This document shows, piece after piece, positions 60,936 to 64,000 of a stretch of DNA of 64,000 nt (position 1 is the first letter of the stretch; each line of letters opens with the position of its first letter). Source of the DNA: a virus; the IMG/VR virus record IMGVR_UViG_3300021181_000006, positions 1-64,000 of that record; one strand, written 5' to 3'. Below the pieces are notes generated by a model. It worked only from the letters and a program-made list of their open reading frames with translations, searched no databases and was not told where the DNA came from. Position numbers and translations under genes: made by a program.

Positions 60936-63900
60936 ATGGACTTTCAAGAGCTATTTCGTCAGATTCCTGATACATCTCGTTTTATCGAACAATTGTTAGG
61001 TGAAGCAGGATGTGGTCAGATCAAGCATAAGGGCGATGAAATATCTGCGACGTGTCCCAGTGGTACGCATGCAGATCAGCACCCAAGCTTTAGTGTGAAT
61101 GTACGAGAACCAAACTCGTTATTTAATTGCTTTGCATGCGATTTTACCGGTAATCTTATTACTCTGGTGCAGCATATTCGTCATTGTGATGGTAAGACAG
61201 CCGTATCGCTTATCTGTAAAGAGTTCGATATCGTTGATGATACCAACCGTCATGGCGTCGCTAAGCCAGTCCAGACCATTCGACAAGATGAAGTCGATAT
61301 GTTTTATCGTACTCTTCGTTCATCAAAGTGCGCACATATCAGAAAGCGTATTGAAGAGGAATGGGGTATCGAAGACCAGAATGTTCTTGATGATCTTGAG
61401 ATCGGCTACAGTGATAAGAGAGAACGTCTCTCTATTCCTGTACGCGATGCTGATAGCGCAATCAAGAACATCCGATTCTATAGTTTCGATAACAAAGACG
61501 CTAAGATGATTAGCTATTTCACTGGCAGTGGTGAGAATAGATTATTTCCTTACAAGAATCTGACGCATGAGGAAATCTGGCTCTGCGAAGGTGAGAAAGA
61601 CGCTATTGTAGGTATCTCTCATGGCCTGAACTGTGTGACTATGACCGCTGGGGCCATGTCATGGAATCCAAGCTTTAACGAGTTATTTACTAAGAAAATA
61701 GTCAATATTGTATTCGATGTAGACCGTGCTGGCCAAGAAGGTGCTACGATTATTCTCAACGAACTGAAAGAGTTCGCTGCTGAAGTGCGTATTATTAGCT
61801 TGCCAGTCACTAAGCCTAAGAAGGACTTGACTGACTTCTTTGTGTATTCTGGTGGTTCTTCGGAACAGCTGAAGAAGCTCCGAGACACCACCCCTATTCA
61901 TACGACAGAAACTCAAGAGACACCTGTTGAGATTGATTCATCGAAGATCACGAAGGTGAGCTTAGCGGCATCATCAAATGCTGAGTATTTCCATCAAATG
62001 CTTGAAACCAAAGCAGTAGTTATTGGTAAGTTAGAGTCACCATATCAAGCCTCTAAGGAAGTCAGTTGTAAATGCCAGATGACTACGGCCATTCCAGCAT
62101 GTAAAAACTGTCCACTCAAGAGTCCTGGTGGATCATACCAATATACCTTTGATACTAAGCATCCAGACATGCTGAACTTTGTAGACTCGAATGAGGTATC
62201 GAGACATCGATTTATTCGAAATAAGATTAAATATCCAGAGAAGTGTCGTGTCGATATCGAGGATGTCTCAATCCAGAACATCGTTGAACTGTTTCTTGCC
62301 CCAGATATCGATACAATGACCGCATCTGCAGATAATCAGAAGTTTTCGAATGCTAAGCGTACTGGATATCTCATTGGTGATGATATTGAAGCGAATCAGT
62401 CCTATGTGATTCGTGGATATGCAACACCTATGCCGAGCAATGGTTCATCAGTATTCGTCATCTTGGAGCATGAACCTATCCAAGATGATATTAATGCATT
62501 CCGTATGTCATCCACCATCATGAAAGATTTATCGATCTTTCAGGCTGATGGCGATGAGAATAATCTTCAGGCTATCTCAAATAAGCTCAATGATATCTAC
62601 GCAGACTTTTCTGACAATGTCACTCATATGATTGGCAGACAAGAAATGCATTTCGCGGCTGATCTCTGCTACCATAGTGCGATTAACTTCTCGCTCAGTG
62701 GTATATCTCTGAAAAAGGGATGGGTAGAGATTATGATGCTTGGCGATACCCGCACCGGTAAAAATGATGTAGTAGAGGGATTAAGAAATCACTACCGTGC
62801 TGGTGAGATGGTCAACGCTGAGAACTGCTCACAAGCTGGTCTTATCGGTGGTCTGGCAACCGCTGGTAATGGTCGTCAGTTCGTGAACTGGGGACGACTT
62901 CCTGTGAATGATCGACGCTTATTAGTGCTTGATGAAGCTTCAGGTATGAGTGTCGATGTGATTTCAAAGTTGTCTCGTGTTCGTTCTGCTGGTATTGCTG
63001 AAGTGACCAAGATCAATGGTAATCAGTCTGCTATGGCACGCACACGCATGATCTGGATGGCTAATCCCAAAGATGGGAGAGTTCTGAAGGATCGTGAGTT
63101 CCCAGTAGAAGCGATTATGGGTATCATGGGTGCGACTGAAGACGTAGCTCGATTTGAGTTCGTCTGCTTTATCTCTCAAGATGATATCCCTAAGAATATC
63201 AATGTACTCTCCAAGAGACAGCGTGTACCACATAAGTATGTGAGCGAAAAATGCTCAAAACTTGTGTATTGGGCATGGTCACGTCAGCCAGAGCAGATTG
63301 AGTTTACTGATGCTGCTGAAAAGATGATTTATAAGGTAGCTGCTGATCTGACCAATCGATACGTAGAAGACGTACCGCTCATTCAGAAAGCAAACTTCCG
63401 TATTAAGTTAGCGCGTATGTCAGTAGCATTAGCTGCTCGTCTATTTAGCACTGATGCCAGCGGTGAAAAGCTCATTGTGCAAGCTCGTCATGTAGCCTAC
63501 GTTGCAGACTTTATTAATATCCATTATTCCAGTGAGGCATGTCAGTATGGTGCCTTCTCGAAACAGAAACGTGATGAGAGACAGATTAATAATGAGCAGG
63601 AGTTAAAGGATTTCTTCAATAAGCTTGAAGAGTTTGGACTACTAGAACGTTTCTGTGCTCAAATGCAGAATAGTAATGCGACAGCTTTTACTGCTGAACA
63701 GATTGGCGGTTTAACTGGAGCTGCTGATGGTAAATTTAATAAGACTGATAAACAGATTGTAGCATTCTTAGTCAGCTGTAATGCTTTAGAATCCTACTAT
63801 GGTAAATATAAGAAAACGAATGTATTTGTGTCATGGGTCAAGAAGAATGGTCCAAAGAAAGTTGGATTCAGTGCTTCAAGCCTCATGGCGAACTTAACAG

Positions 63901-63971
63901 AAGCAGAGCCTCTTACTGATGAAGAAATCAGAGCAGCAGAAGGAAAAGATGAAGATCTACGAAATAGATAA
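60936..63971 (+). CDS. DNA primase fused to MCM-like AAA+ helicase, 1011 aa
   Basis: N-terminal DnaG-type zinc domain (C40...H45...CFAC at 65-68), then a TOPRIM core (WLCEGEKDAIVGISHGL and IVFDVDRAGQEGA, with the Glu and DxD), then a Cys cluster CKCQ...CKNC around residues 375-390. From ~590 a AAA+ motor follows: Walker A GDTRTGKND near 601, then the MCM pattern WGRLPVNDRRLLVLDEASGM (Walker B near 663), a following GIAEVTKINGNQSAMARTRMIWMANP (sensor-1 Asn and Arg). Most phages fuse this primase type to a DnaB-like SF4 helicase; an MCM-type motor here is unusual. Central replication enzyme. Confidence 0.82.
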   Translation: MDFQELFRQIPDTSRFIEQLLGEAGCGQIKHKGDEISATCPSGTHADQHPSFSVNVREPNSLFNCFACDFTGNLITLVQHIRHCDGKTAVSLICKEFDIVDDTNRHGVAKPVQTIRQDEVDMFYRTLRSSKCAHIRKRIEEEWGIEDQNVLDDLEIGYSDKRERLSIPVRDADSAIKNIRFYSFDNKDAKMISYFTGSGENRLFPYKNLTHEEIWLCEGEKDAIVGISHGLNCVTMTAGAMSWNPSFNELFTKKIVNIVFDVDRAGQEGATIILNELKEFAAEVRIISLPVTKPKKDLTDFFVYSGGSSEQLKKLRDTTPIHTTETQETPVEIDSSKITKVSLAASSNAEYFHQMLETKAVVIGKLESPYQASKEVSCKCQMTTAIPACKNCPLKSPGGSYQYTFDTKHPDMLNFVDSNEVSRHRFIRNKIKYPEKCRVDIEDVSIQNIVELFLAPDIDTMTASADNQKFSNAKRTGYLIGDDIEANQSYVIRGYATPMPSNGSSVFVILEHEPIQDDINAFRMSSTIMKDLSIFQADGDENNLQAISNKLNDIYADFSDNVTHMIGRQEMHFAADLCYHSAINFSLSGISLKKGWVEIMMLGDTRTGKNDVVEGLRNHYRAGEMVNAENCSQAGLIGGLATAGNGRQFVNWGRLPVNDRRLLVLDEASGMSVDVISKLSRVRSAGIAEVTKINGNQSAMARTRMIWMANPKDGRVLKDREFPVEAIMGIMGATEDVARFEFVCFISQDDIPKNINVLSKRQRVPHKYVSEKCSKLVYWAWSRQPEQIEFTDAAEKMIYKVAADLTNRYVEDVPLIQKANFRIKLARMSVALAARLFSTDASGEKLIVQARHVAYVADFINIHYSSEACQYGAFSKQKRDERQINNEQELKDFFNKLEEFGLLERFCAQMQNSNATAFTAEQIGGLTGAADGKFNKTDKQIVAFLVSCNALESYYGKYKKTNVFVSWVKKNGPKKVGFSASSLMANLTEAEPLTDEEIRAAEGKDEDLRNR

Positions 63972-64000
63972 TTTCACGTTTTGTTGGTACAATGACACTA
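63949..64000 (+). CDS. Partial gene at the window edge
   Basis: ATG 63949 behind a strong AAGGAAAAG opens MKIYEIDNFTFCWYND..., still open at the window end. It overlaps the primase-helicase by 23 bases, so it continues the replication operon. Too short to name. Confidence 0.55.
   Translation, partial: MKIYEIDNFTFCWYNDT

Noticed and set aside
1-64000. CRISPR arrays, insertion sequences, integrase or attachment sites
   Set aside because: No regularly spaced direct repeats, transposase genes with inverted ends, or recombinase genes were seen.

Overview
The window reads as part of the genome of a large contractile-tailed phage (myovirus) of a Gram-negative, probably gammaproteobacterial, host. 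The evidence for the virus type is the tail genes: a tape measure, a frameshifted tail chaperone, gp25-like and gpJ-like baseplate proteins, several giant fibre proteins and a portal. The evidence for the host is weaker: a tmRNA whose ends resemble the E. coli one, a Fur-box-like operator and a lipoprotein with a clean lipobox. No terminase, major capsid, sheath, tube or endolysin was seen, so the genome continues outside the window.

Layout. 1-915: AT-rich non-coding DNA with nested inverted repeats, an (AT)n tract, a Fur-box-like promoter and a 15-bp hairpin. 916-1389: a small unknown gene. 1390-3299: an RNA locus with a tmRNA (1610-1985), a complete hammerhead ribozyme core (2032-2162), and structured RNA on both sides of an HNH endonuclease gene (2511-2951), closed by a strong terminator. 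3300-5738: two small genes and a minor head (MuF-like) protein interrupted by a 320-residue intein. A Vsr/EDxHD-type homing endonuclease is encoded on the opposite strand inside that intein. 5790-7830: unknown forward genes. 7886-20122 (reverse): a lysis-like group, then fibre/spike genes with a glycosyltransferase among them. 20208-24638 (reverse): portal and neighbours with a GIY-YIG endonuclease. 24707-25900: forward unknowns. 25989-28508 (reverse): an HNH endonuclease and a LigD-like phosphoesterase-ligase. 28524-30444: forward small genes and a GNAT acetyltransferase. 30485-57057 (reverse): the tail operon from chaperone and tape measure through hub, baseplate wedges and fibres, with a sigma factor in the middle. 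57100-64000 (forward): a zinc-finger gene overprinted by a second frame, then a replication/recombination operon: Sak4-like ATPase, SSB-like protein, Cas4-like nuclease, and a primase fused to an MCM-like AAA+ helicase.

How it works together. The right-hand forward operon replicates and recombines the DNA. The embedded sigma factor probably directs late transcription of the structural genes. The tmRNA would support translation late in infection, and the hammerhead would cut the tmRNA-containing transcript from the structured RNA that follows. At least four homing endonucleases and one intein mark the genome as heavily colonised by selfish elements. Several loci code in two frames or on both strands.
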